From a virus, in the IMG/VR virus record IMGVR_UViG_3300025652_000153, positions 1 through 42,224 of that record: 42,224 bases of DNA; one strand, given 5' to 3'. Positions 31,911-39,061 of this stretch are shown here, piece by piece. The notes below the pieces were generated by a model, which saw only the letters and a list, made by a program, of their open reading frames with translations, was not told the origin of the DNA and did not search any database. Position 1 is the stretch's first letter. Each line of letters starts with the position of its first letter. Position numbers and translations under genes: made by a program.

Positions 31911-31950
31911 CTTATATTCCCTTTTATTCTCTTTTATTCTCTTATTATCA
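31911..31950. repeat. Four 10-bp A/T-rich units in helical phase
   Basis: CTTATATTCC, CTTTTATTCT, CTTTTATTCT, CTTATTATCA in direct succession. The two central units are identical. The 10-bp period places A-tracts on one face of the helix, next to the candidate -35 box, as in UP elements or curved DNA. Confidence 0.6.
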
Positions 31951-32013
31951 GTATTAGCCAATAAAATAAGGGATATCGTGACAAAAAAAAATTTAGATGT
32001 TAGAGTAAAAAAA

Positions 32014-32027
32014 AGTTCTATTGCACT
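32014..32027 (+). promoter_or_regulatory. Dispersed dyad AGTTC-N4-GCACT, copy 6
   Basis: AAAAAGTTCTATTGCACTTTTT. Loop and right arm are the same as the copy at 29775. It lies about 100 bases upstream of the terminase small-subunit start, in the control region. Confidence 0.6.
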
Positions 32028-32127
32028 TTTTCTGGATATCGCCTGCCCCAGATTAGGTGAAAATATTAGGGTGATTCGTTTTGCCCAAAATCCCGAAGGC
32101 AAGCGCAGCGTTAGAAGGATGGTTATA

Positions 32128-32634
32128 ATGAGTAATAAGAAACCTAAGTTAAGAGTAGTAGGTAGTAATAAGAAACATACAGGCACTAGGAAAAAGAGTG
32201 CCACCAGTAAAAGAACAGGGTTAACAGATAAACAAGAAGCATTCGCTCTTGCAGTGTTTGAGGGTAATAACTTTAGTGAAAGTTATAGGATAGCATATGA
32301 TGCTTCAAACATGAGTGCAGCATGTATCCATACAGAGGCTTGTCTACTAGTACAGAACCCAAAGGTATCCGAAAGGTTAGAGGTCTTAAACGCTGATAGA
32401 GTTAAGCAGCAGCGCATGTTGAGCCTCTCTCGAAGTGACTTTGTTTTGAAACAGCTAACAGATGAAGCAACCAATCAAGACAACTCAGATGGTGCAAGAG
32501 TAAGAGCACTTGAGCTTCTAGGAAAATCGGTAGCACTGTTTACGGACAAGGTAGAGACTGAAGATAAGACAGAGCGAGACCCTGATACAATCAAAGCTGA
32601 GTTAGAGGCTAGACTGAACAGGCTGTTGGGATAG
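32128..32634 (+). CDS. terS: Terminase small subunit
   Basis: 168 residues from ATG 32128, with AAGGATGG about 8 bases upstream; an open frame to 31978 exists but crosses the control region with a dyad. The N-terminal tail is basic (SNKKPKLRVVGSNKKHTGTR). It is followed by LTDKQEAFALAVFEGNNFSE and SYRIAYDASNMSAACI, the helix-turn-helix region typical of phage small terminases, then the K-x-x-E-R-L repeat. The C-terminal half is helical and acidic. It recognises the packaging site. It is separated from the large subunit by 1.8 kb with a convergent operon, which is unusual. A dyad overlaps its stop codon. Confidence 0.85.
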   Translation: MSNKKPKLRVVGSNKKHTGTRKKSATSKRTGLTDKQEAFALAVFEGNNFSESYRIAYDASNMSAACIHTEACLLVQNPKVSERLEVLNADRVKQQRMLSLSRSDFVLKQLTDEATNQDNSDGARVRALELLGKSVALFTDKVETEDKTERDPDTIKAELEARLNRLLG

Positions 32635-32646
32635 TTCGATTGAACT
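32633..32646 (+). promoter_or_regulatory. Dispersed dyad AGTTC-N4-GAACT, copy 7
   Basis: AGTTCGATTGAACTTTT, overlapping the terminase small-subunit TAG stop. Loop GATT; arms perfect. Begins the 208-bp gap between convergent genes. Confidence 0.6.
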
Positions 32647-32842
32647 TTTCAGTATGTGTTTTGGTTTGAGGTCTGGGTGTTAAATTTAAAATGAGTTTGC
32701 TTACCCCCACCTACCCCCGACCCCCCTGTCTGCGTGACGCCCACGCTCGTACGTATACATGATGTTCCACACAAACGATTACAAACCCCCAGGAATCCTA
32801 CACCCCCTCTATAATATACATTCAAAAAACGAAATATGTTAA
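32647..32842. other. Convergent noncoding gap with five C-runs; candidate packaging site
   Basis: Five runs of at least five C lie at 32704-32708, 32714-32718, 32721-32726, 32786-32790 and 32803-32807. The minus strand thus has closely spaced G-runs that could fold into a quadruplex. Between them are overlapping short palindromes (CGTACG, TACGTA, GTATAC at about 32749-32758). No gene is present. The place next to terS makes a cos/pac or packaging-initiation site plausible. Confidence 0.4.
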
Positions 32843-33004
32843 TTACTTAGACTGTGCTCGCCTGTTATATTTCTTTTTATAGCGAGCTTTTTTTATTATT
32901 GGTGCATTGGTTCTAACTATATTGGAACTACTGCTGATTATTAGGATAGTGCCGTCATCATCTAGTGCCGCCCACTTGTATTTGTTCAATTGAACTAATT
33001 TCAA
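32843..33004 (-). CDS. 53-residue protein with basic C-terminus
   Basis: A frame from TTG 33004, whose start overlaps the previous stop (TTGA). It continues through KWAALDDDGTILIISSSSNI to the very basic KKARYKKKYNRRAQSK. The GTILIISSSSNIV part is a regular beta pattern and the composition looks coding. The dyad at 32983-32996 lies inside and encodes VQLN. A second TTG at residue 6 is an alternative start. The tail may bind nucleic acid. Last gene of a leftward operon of small proteins. Confidence 0.55.
   Translation of the reverse strand: MKLVQLNKYKWAALDDDGTILIISSSSNIVRTNAPIIKKARYKKKYNRRAQSK
32856..32894 (+). terminator. Possible rho-independent terminator for the terminase small-subunit transcript
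   Basis: GCTCGC (32856-32861), 20-base loop, GCGAGC (32882-32887) followed by seven T. The long loop weakens it, and the sequence also encodes the basic tail of the minus-strand microgene, so the pairing could be accidental. Confidence 0.4.
32983..32996 (+). promoter_or_regulatory. Dispersed dyad TGTTC-N4-GAACT, copy 8
   Basis: TTTGTTCAATTGAACTAATTT. The 12-base core GTTCAATTGAAC is a perfect palindrome. It overlaps the N-terminus of the 53-residue minus-strand gene. Confidence 0.55.
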
Positions 33005-33162
33005 AGCTCTATTTTAATACACACAATCTTTGCTTTGTCGCTAGTCACTAAGACTTTGGCGTCTTCTTTAGCTAATTCGCACACTTCTTGCTTGGTATAG
33101 CTACCGATATGGTAGTGTTCCAGTCCTGCTGTTGCTAATTGAACCCATAATAATACCCACAT
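33001..33162 (-). CDS. 53-residue exported-type small protein
   Basis: GGGAG is located 7 bases before ATG 33162. The N-terminus WVLLWVQLATAGLEHYH looks like a short signal or anchor, and the mature part has EVCELAKEDAKVLV and KAKIVCIKIEL with two cysteines. The layout recalls the protein at 26212-26424. It follows the 26-codon membrane gene directly and overlaps the next TTG start. Probably periplasmic or membrane-associated; function unknown. Confidence 0.6.
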   Translation of the reverse strand: MWVLLWVQLATAGLEHYHIGSYTKQEVCELAKEDAKVLVTSDKAKIVCIKIEL

Positions 33163-33243
33163 TTAAATACTCCCAAAAATCATATATAAAAATGGAGATG
33201 TTGCTACAAACATTAAAAACAAAACAGTTAATACTAATTTCAT
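33163..33243 (-). CDS. 26-residue hydrophobic membrane microprotein
   Basis: ATG 33243 overlaps the upstream stop (TAATG) with AGGTGG upstream. Nearly the entire product is one hydrophobic helix (KLVLTVLFLMFVATSPFLYM). Its stop directly precedes the next ATG. The tight packing on both sides supports a real gene even though it is tiny. A membrane modulator or holin-like peptide is possible. Confidence 0.55.
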   Translation of the reverse strand: MKLVLTVLFLMFVATSPFLYMIFGSI

Positions 33244-33695
33244 TACCACCTACCCTGCCATTGACCTAGAAAATAGAAAGAAACAAACAATATGCCCCCA
33301 CCTATTAGGAATATTGTAGCACCAATAGCAAAATTTATCATGGCATCTACCTGTTCTTGCTTACGATACAGCTCATCCTTGCGCTGTTTACGCATTCTTG
33401 CCTCTATTGACAGGACCTCCTTCCAGGCACTTGGGCCATATGTCCAAGATATGTGATCTTTTATCTCTGCCCGCATTTGCTCCATCTTTTTCTTTTGAGC
33501 AAAGATCTCTATGGCAGTCTCTTCATCAGATCCCTTGAATGTCTTCTTCCAGAACGGAGGATTCTTTTCTCGTTCTTCTATATTTGTAAAGTCAGAGAAA
33601 GCTTTGCCCCAATTAGCAAGCTGTCCTGTCATTTGTTGTAAATCTTTTCCCGCACCAATGGCTGCTTTGAGACCTTTAAAAGCACCTGTTGCCAT
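33243..33695 (-). CDS. Conserved-type phage protein with C-terminal membrane anchor
   Basis: 150 residues from ATG 33695. It is helical and charged up to about residue 115, including NPPFWKKTFKGSDEETA and WTYGPSAWKEVLSIEARMRK, then has one C-terminal membrane segment (FAIGATIFLIGGGILFVSFY). I recall the same layout from many marine phage genomes without a known function. The annotated ATG has no ribosome-binding site; the open frame continues upstream with IDPISCVAM, which looks like the true N-terminus but lacks a standard start codon (see findings). Confidence 0.65.
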   Translation of the reverse strand: MATGAFKGLKAAIGAGKDLQQMTGQLANWGKAFSDFTNIEEREKNPPFWKKTFKGSDEETAIEIFAQKKKMEQMRAEIKDHISWTYGPSAWKEVLSIEARMRKQRKDELYRKQEQVDAMINFAIGATIFLIGGGILFVSFYFLGQWQGRW

Positions 33696-33749
33696 TGCGA
33701 CACAACTAATCGGATCGATGCCTACACCCTAACCGAATATCTCCCGTCT

Positions 33750-33980
33750 TCAGACCTTTTCTGCTAGTTTATCTATCTTTCCTTCTAATCTAACCAGATG
33801 GTCTACCACCCTAGACAGTTCTGATTGATGATCTTCTCGTTTAATATAACTCTCACGAGTCATGTTTAGCAAGATGTTGAGTCGTTTTACCTCACTGCTC
33901 ATCTGACTAATCCACCACCCCATAGGCACTACAACTAAAGCAACAATGATGTTCCATATCATAGGTATTGAAAGTTCCAT
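33750..33980 (-). CDS. Membrane-anchored coiled-coil protein, spanin-like
   Basis: 76 residues from ATG 33980, which overlaps the upstream stop (TAATG). One N-terminal membrane segment (MIWNIIVALVVVPMGWWI, residues about 7-24) is followed by a long coiled coil (SSEVKRLNILLNM, then SRVVDHLVRLEGKIDKL). Same topology as the protein at 3014-3283. It could be an inner-membrane spanin or a small virion/host membrane adaptor. The strongly regular heptads support a real protein. Confidence 0.65.
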   Translation of the reverse strand: MELSIPMIWNIIVALVVVPMGWWISQMSSEVKRLNILLNMTRESYIKREDHQSELSRVVDHLVRLEGKIDKLAEKV

Positions 33981-34291
33981 TATGGTGCTTTCCCACCTTC
34001 CCATGCTTCGTTTATATCAGGCGTGTCAGGATTGTCTCCGACAAGCTGCCCTTTAGAATTTCTTGCTCGCTTAGGCTCACCTGTAGACTTAGGTTTCGCA
34101 GGCCAGTCAGCATCTTTTAGATTAGGCCAGTTATCATGTACCATCAGGTTACGCAAAGCATCACTGTAAACAGACCAATCATTTTTTTCATCATCTGTTA
34201 ATGAACTATCGTTTGCCTGTTTCCAATCGGATTCTGCAAGTAACGTGTTGCGTTTTAACTTAACAACATCTGCTTCACTAGATTCTGTCAT
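33980..34291 (-). CDS. Phage tail assembly chaperone-like protein
   Basis: 103 residues, AGGAGG ribosome-binding site. The pattern KRNTLLAESDWKQANDSSLT, then WSVYSDALRNLM and NWPNLKDADWPAKP matches the short domain R-x-x-L-L-A-E-x-D-W...W-x-x-Y-R-x-x-L-R that is annotated as tail assembly chaperone (Pfam Phage_tail_APC, recalled) and is usually found near tail-fibre genes. Here it begins a leftward operon next to terminase, away from the structural genes. The C-terminus is disordered. Family fairly sure; role in assembly inferred. Confidence 0.7.
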   Translation of the reverse strand: MTESSEADVVKLKRNTLLAESDWKQANDSSLTDDEKNDWSVYSDALRNLMVHDNWPNLKDADWPAKPKSTGEPKRARNSKGQLVGDNPDTPDINEAWEGGKAP

Positions 34292-34302
34292 TGTGCCTCC
34301 TG

Positions 34303-34390
34303 TAATATATATAATATATATAATATAATATATATATAATATTAATATATATATATACTTAAAATATATATATTAGTATATACTATATTT
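34303..34390. repeat. 55-bp pure A/T tract plus flanking TATA sequence upstream of terminase large subunit
   Basis: 34303-34357 contains only A and T; a further mostly A/T segment runs to about 34390. 34327-34355 repeats 22023-22051 exactly. It lies between the divergent chaperone-like gene and the terminase large-subunit gene, so it probably contains promoters; an origin function is also possible. Confidence 0.75.
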
Positions 34391-34473
34391 TGAGATAGAA
34401 ATTCTCCCTTATCTATCTCTTGGTAGGTGGGCAACCCCACCCTTCGCCTGCCTACCTTACAAACGGAGAAAAG

Positions 34474-35967
34474 ATGCAGAAACTTGCTGCAATGAAAGAT
34501 AAGATATCCCAGTTACCTGTAGAGCAGCAGGTAGAACTACTGGATCTTCTGGCAGAACTAGAGGAAGTGGAAAACAAATCTGCTTCCAAAGACGACTTCA
34601 TCAGCTTCGTGAGGATGATGTGGCCTAGTTTTATATCAGGCACTCACCATCAAAAGATGGCTAATGCTTTCGAGAGGGTAGCCAAGGGCGAACTAAAACG
34701 TTTGATCATCAACATGCCACCTCGACATACCAAGTCAGAGTTTGCTTCTTATCTTTTGCCTGCATGGTTTCTTGGAAAGTACCCAGAAAAAAAAGTTATT
34801 CAAACGGCACACACAGCAGAACTGGCAGTGGGATTTGGTCGTAAGGTTAGAAACCTGATACAATCAGAAGACTTTCAGAAAGTTTTTAGTGGCATCACCC
34901 TGTCATCAGACTCCAAAGCTGCGGGTAGATGGAACACAAACAAGCGAGGTGATTACTTTGCGATTGGTGTTGGCGGTGCGGTTACGGGTAAAGGTGCGGA
35001 TCTTTTGATCATAGATGACCCTCACAGCGAACAGGACGCGCAACAAGGGCAGTTTAACGCCGATGTCTACGACAGAGTGTACGAATGGTACACATCAGGC
35101 CCACGACAGCGTCTACAGCCAGGAGGAGCTATCATTGTTGTGATGACCAGATGGTCTAAAAAGGATCTCACTGGTCAGATTTTACAATCAACATCAGACA
35201 GACAGGGAATGGATGACTGGGAAGTGATAGAGTTTCCTGCGATCATGCCGTCAGGTAAACCTCTATGGCCTGAGTTCTGGTCTCAAGATGAGCTAGATGC
35301 ACTAAAGGCAGAACTTCCTGTATCAAAATGGTCAGCTCAGTATCAACAAGATCCCACATCTGAGGAAGGTGCTCTCATCAAACGAGAGTGGTGGCAGGAA
35401 TGGGAGAACGATAGACCGCCACCGTGTGAGGCTATCATACAATCTTGGGATACAGCGTTTCTTAAAACCCAAAGATCAGACTACAGTGCCTGTACAACAT
35501 GGGGTGTGTTCTACATTGAGGGTAAGCCCAATGTAATTTTGCTTGATGCCTACAAAGAAAAGCTAGAGTTCCCTGAATTGAAACGTGCAGCATACGATAA
35601 GTACCAAGAGTTTGAGCCTGATCAGATGATTGTGGAGAAGAAAGCCTCTGGTGCACCCTTGATATTTGAGCTTAGAGCTATGGGTATTCCAGTAACAGAG
35701 TTTACACCTTCGCGTGGACAAGATAAGATTGCTAGAGTAAATGCAGTAACAGACCTATTCGCAAGCGGCTCAATATGGTATCTTCCCACTAGATGGTCGG
35801 AAGAAGTAATTGAAGAGTGTGCATCATTTCCTTCTGGGGATCATGATGATTTAGTGGACTCCACCACACAAGCTCTGCTAAGGTTCAGGCAAGGCGGTTG
35901 GGTGAGAGCCGAAATGGATGACTGGGATGACGAGCCAAAATATCAAAGACCAGTCGAGTATTACTAG
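34474..35967 (+). CDS. terL: Terminase large subunit
   Basis: 497 residues; GGAGAAAAG precedes ATG 34474, and the upstream GTG at 34420 lacks a site. ATPase part: Walker A-like MPPRHTKSE (81-89), adenine-side motifs TAHTAELAVGFGRKVRN, Walker B LLIIDD (177-182) followed by PHSEQDA. Nuclease part: SWDTAF with Asp326, and the late DHDDLVD with Asp456/Asp458/Asp459, in an RNase H-like fold. It packages DNA through the portal and cuts it. First gene of the late rightward operon, 10 bases before the portal gene. The Terminase_6-like motif set (R-H-x-K-S Walker A) is typical of many podo- and siphoviruses. Confidence 0.95.
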   Translation: MQKLAAMKDKISQLPVEQQVELLDLLAELEEVENKSASKDDFISFVRMMWPSFISGTHHQKMANAFERVAKGELKRLIINMPPRHTKSEFASYLLPAWFLGKYPEKKVIQTAHTAELAVGFGRKVRNLIQSEDFQKVFSGITLSSDSKAAGRWNTNKRGDYFAIGVGGAVTGKGADLLIIDDPHSEQDAQQGQFNADVYDRVYEWYTSGPRQRLQPGGAIIVVMTRWSKKDLTGQILQSTSDRQGMDDWEVIEFPAIMPSGKPLWPEFWSQDELDALKAELPVSKWSAQYQQDPTSEEGALIKREWWQEWENDRPPPCEAIIQSWDTAFLKTQRSDYSACTTWGVFYIEGKPNVILLDAYKEKLEFPELKRAAYDKYQEFEPDQMIVEKKASGAPLIFELRAMGIPVTEFTPSRGQDKIARVNAVTDLFASGSIWYLPTRWSEEVIEECASFPSGDHDDLVDSTTQALLRFRQGGWVRAEMDDWDDEPKYQRPVEYY

Positions 35968-35976
35968 GAGATAGTC

Positions 35977-38421
35977 ATGGCTATTGAAAAGCAAATGGAA
36001 CCTTCGGATCTAGAAATCGAAGAAACGGATGCTGAAAATATTGAAGTAGAGATTATAAATCCTGATGCTGTATCGATAGATACTGGTGACGGTGGTGTGA
36101 TCATAGACTTTGAAGGGGATATAAGCGAAAGCATTACAGGCCCAGAGCATGACGCAAACCTAGCTGACTTTATTGATGAAGCTGAATTACAATCATTGGC
36201 ATCTGAACTTGTAGGAGAATTTAATTCTGATCGTGAATCCAGAAGAGACTGGGCAAGATCATACGTCAAAGGATTAGATCTTCTTGGAATGAAGATAGAA
36301 GATCGTAGCCAACCGTGGCAAGGGGCATCTGGTGTGTTCCATCCAGTTCTTACAGAAGCTGTTGTAAGGTTTCAGGCACAGGCAATGGGAGAGTTATTTC
36401 CTGCGTCTGGGCCAGTAAGAACCAAGATTATGGGTAAATTAACCCCAGAAAAGACAGATCAGGCAGACAGAATAGAAACAGAAATGAACTATCTTCTGAC
36501 TGAAGAGATGACAGAATACCGTGATGAGACGGAACAAATGCTTTTCAAGCTACCACTTGCAGGGTCTGCTTTCAAAAAGGTTTACTATGATCCGTTAGAG
36601 GATAGACCTGTAGCTATGTTTGTTCCCGCAGAAGACTTTGTTGCTTCCTATGGCGCATCAGATCTGGCTTCCTGTCCTAGATATACACACATCATGAAGA
36701 AGACAGCTAACGAAATCCTAGAGTTACAGGTTGCAGGGTTTTATAGAGAAGTAGATCTTCCTGATCCAGAGCCAGACTTTTCAGACATACAGGAGAAGTA
36801 CGACGAGCTTGATGGAGAGAGTGCAGTTATAGAAGATGATGATCGTCATACAATTCTAGAGATGCATGTCACCATGAACATGCCAGATGAGTTTGATGAT
36901 CCAGATGGAATAGCCAGACCTTACGTTGTAACGATTGATAAGTCTTCAAAAGAAGTATTGGCGATAAGAAAAAACTGGTATCAAGAAGATGAAAAGAAAA
37001 AGAAAAGATTACATTTCGTACATTACAAATATCTACCTGGATTGGGTTTCTACGGCACAGGTCTTATACATCTCATTGGTGGATTGGCTAAGTCAGCGAC
37101 TTCGATCCTTCGTCAACTTATTGATGCGGGTACATTATCTAATTTGCCTGCGGGTCTTAAAGCTCGCGGTCTCCGCATTAAAGGTGATGACACTCCGCTT
37201 ATGCCAGGTGAGTTCAGGGACGTGGATGTTCCAGGTGGTGCGATACGGGATTCAATTACGTTCATCCCTTACAAAGAGCCATCAGGCGTTCTATACTCGT
37301 TACTTGGCAACATTGTCGAAGAAGGACGTAGGATAGGTTCCGTTGCTGATATACAGGTTGGAGATACAAATGCTCAAGCACCTGTAGGCACAACACTCGC
37401 TCTAATGGAACGCAGCATGAAAGTTATGTCTGGTGTGCAAGCTCGTATGCATGCAGCCATGAAAAACGAACTACGCTTGCTGTCAAAGATTATACGCGAT
37501 TACATGCCATCAGAATATGCTTATGAAATGGATGGTGACTTTGATAGGCAGAAAGACTTTGATGCACGAGTAGATGTTATACCTGTCTCAGATCCTAACG
37601 CTGCAACAATGGCTCAAAGAATTATGCAGTATCAGGCAGCTTTGCAGCTATCTCAACAAGCACCTCAGCTATACGACATGGGCAAGTTGCACCGTCAGAT
37701 GCTAGAAGTCTTGGGAATACAGGACGCAAGCGATATAATTAAACTACCTGATGACATTAAGCCTGCTGATCCTGTTACAGAAAACATGATGATGCTCAAG
37801 CAAGAGCCAACCAAAGCATTCAAGTATCAAGATCATGAAGCGCACATAGCAGTTCACATGGCTGCGATAGAAGATCCTAAGATGCGAGAGCTTGTAGGGC
37901 AGTCACCGTTTGCACAAGCTATTGGTGCGGCTATGGCAGCGCATGTTACAGAACATGTTGCGTTCCAGTACAGACGTGAGATGGAAAAGATGCTTGGTGT
38001 CGAATTGCCAAACGAAGATCAACCACTACCAGAAGATGTAGAGGTAGAGATCTCAAGGCTTGCAAAAGAAGCAGCAGAGAAGCTGTTGCAGAAAGGTCAA
38101 GTCGAAGCGCAACAAGAGCAGATTCAACAACAACAACAAGATCCTGTTGTACAAATGCAACAAGTAGAACTGCAAATGAAGCAAAGAGAGCTAGAGCACA
38201 AGATTCAAATGGATACGCAGAAGTTGCAGCTTGATGCGATGGCAAAAAGTTCAAATGCACAAATTCAACAGGAACGTATTTCCGCTGAGAACCAACGTGA
38301 GGGTGCACGTCTTGGCGTAAAACTAGCCACCGATCTGGATAATTCACAACGTAGTGACCAGAAAGAGGGCGCAAAACTAGGTATTGAAATAGCGAAGGAG
38401 CTTGTAAAGGGAGATGAGTGA
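35977..38421 (+). CDS. Portal protein (large podovirus type)
   Basis: 814 residues, AGGAG ribosome-binding site. Recognisable parts: SRRDWARSYVKGLDLLGMKI, then FHPVLTEAVVRFQAQAMGEL and GPVRTKIMGKLTPEKTDQ, LPLAGSAFKKVYYDPL, followed by the stem/wing region up to about residue 600. The C-terminal 120 residues form a Gln-rich coiled coil (QVEAQQEQIQQQQQD and further heptads). These match large portal proteins of podovirus-like marine phages (recalled). Twelve copies form the DNA channel in the head vertex. The long coiled coil is consistent with a barrel extension. The end overlaps the next gene by 8 bases. Confidence 0.9.
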   Translation: MAIEKQMEPSDLEIEETDAENIEVEIINPDAVSIDTGDGGVIIDFEGDISESITGPEHDANLADFIDEAELQSLASELVGEFNSDRESRRDWARSYVKGLDLLGMKIEDRSQPWQGASGVFHPVLTEAVVRFQAQAMGELFPASGPVRTKIMGKLTPEKTDQADRIETEMNYLLTEEMTEYRDETEQMLFKLPLAGSAFKKVYYDPLEDRPVAMFVPAEDFVASYGASDLASCPRYTHIMKKTANEILELQVAGFYREVDLPDPEPDFSDIQEKYDELDGESAVIEDDDRHTILEMHVTMNMPDEFDDPDGIARPYVVTIDKSSKEVLAIRKNWYQEDEKKKKRLHFVHYKYLPGLGFYGTGLIHLIGGLAKSATSILRQLIDAGTLSNLPAGLKARGLRIKGDDTPLMPGEFRDVDVPGGAIRDSITFIPYKEPSGVLYSLLGNIVEEGRRIGSVADIQVGDTNAQAPVGTTLALMERSMKVMSGVQARMHAAMKNELRLLSKIIRDYMPSEYAYEMDGDFDRQKDFDARVDVIPVSDPNAATMAQRIMQYQAALQLSQQAPQLYDMGKLHRQMLEVLGIQDASDIIKLPDDIKPADPVTENMMMLKQEPTKAFKYQDHEAHIAVHMAAIEDPKMRELVGQSPFAQAIGAAMAAHVTEHVAFQYRREMEKMLGVELPNEDQPLPEDVEVEISRLAKEAAEKLLQKGQVEAQQEQIQQQQQDPVVQMQQVELQMKQRELEHKIQMDTQKLQLDAMAKSSNAQIQQERISAENQREGARLGVKLATDLDNSQRSDQKEGAKLGIEIAKELVKGDE

Positions 38422-38602
38422 TAGTGTGTTTTCGCTGTTAGGGCGAAAGCTTGATGAGTATGAAGAAGATATTAAGACATATCTTGCATCTGGTCAGGCA
38501 GAAGATCTTGGTTCGTATAATCGTTTGGTCGGAAGATGCGATCTAGTAAAAATTATACGACAAGATTTAGAAGACATAGAAAAAAGATATATTGAAAGTT
38601 AA
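38414..38602 (+). CDS. Small helical protein between portal and GroES-like gene
   Basis: 62 residues. Starts 8 bases inside the portal gene (GGGAG upstream). Helical and charged: SLLGRKLDEYEEDIKTYLAS, then SYNRLVGRCDLVKIIRQDLE. Such small helical proteins commonly follow the portal gene in phages of this type, and may assist portal or scaffold assembly. No family recognised. Confidence 0.65.
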   Translation: MSDSVFSLLGRKLDEYEEDIKTYLASGQAEDLGSYNRLVGRCDLVKIIRQDLEDIEKRYIES

Positions 38603-38652
38603 AAAATTTTTTACTATTGTCCAAATTAGGGAGTATTCGTGGATGTCCACGC
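38601..38652 (+). other. A6T6 tract and CGTGGA-TG-TCCACG inverted repeat in the 90-bp gap
   Basis: A6T6 (38601-38612) directly after the stop, then a perfect six-base inverted repeat (38638-38651). The hairpin lacks a U-tract, so it may be an operator or mRNA processing site upstream of the GroES-like gene. Confidence 0.45.
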
Positions 38653-38692
38653 AAGGTGACTGTGAACCTTTAAATCACTGCAAGGTATTAAA

Positions 38693-39061
38693 ATGTATAC
38701 AGGGAATGCGACTACAGAAGAAAAGGTAGCTACTAAACTACCACAGCCAAAAGGATACAAGATTCTTATTGGCGTACCAGAAATCAGCGACAAGACAGAA
38801 GGTGGGGTTCTTATGCCTGATGGGATTAAAGCATCAGAAGAGACTGCTTCTATTATTGGTTTTGTTATGGAGCTAGGCGAAGATGCCTATGCTGATAAAG
38901 AAAAATTTCCACATGGATCGTATTGCAAGAAGGGAGACTTTGTAATCTTCCGATCTTACTCAGGCACTAGATTTAAAGTACATGGGAAAGAGTTTCGTCT
39001 TATTAACGATGACACTGTTGAGGCAGTTGTGGAAGATCCAAGGGGGTATTCAAGAGCATGA
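38693..39061 (+). CDS. GroES-like co-chaperonin
   Basis: 122 residues. PKGYKILIGVPEISDKTEGG followed by VLMPDG corresponds to the N-terminal strand and mobile loop of GroES (TxGGIxLP in cellular proteins). IGFVMELGEDAYADKEKFPHG, then CKKGDFVIFRSYSGTRFKV and RLINDDTVEAVVEDP match the body of the Cpn10 fold. It probably replaces host GroES when the host GroEL folds capsid protein, as T4 gp31 does. Placement between portal and scaffold supports a role in head assembly. No GroEL gene is present. The end overlaps the next gene (ATGA). Confidence 0.85.
   Translation: MYTGNATTEEKVATKLPQPKGYKILIGVPEISDKTEGGVLMPDGIKASEETASIIGFVMELGEDAYADKEKFPHGSYCKKGDFVIFRSYSGTRFKVHGKEFRLINDDTVEAVVEDPRGYSRA

Noticed and set aside
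31978-32127. N-terminal extension of the terminase small subunit
   Set aside because: The ATG at 32128 has a good ribosome-binding site, and the extension would translate a dyad and a poly-A stretch in the control region.
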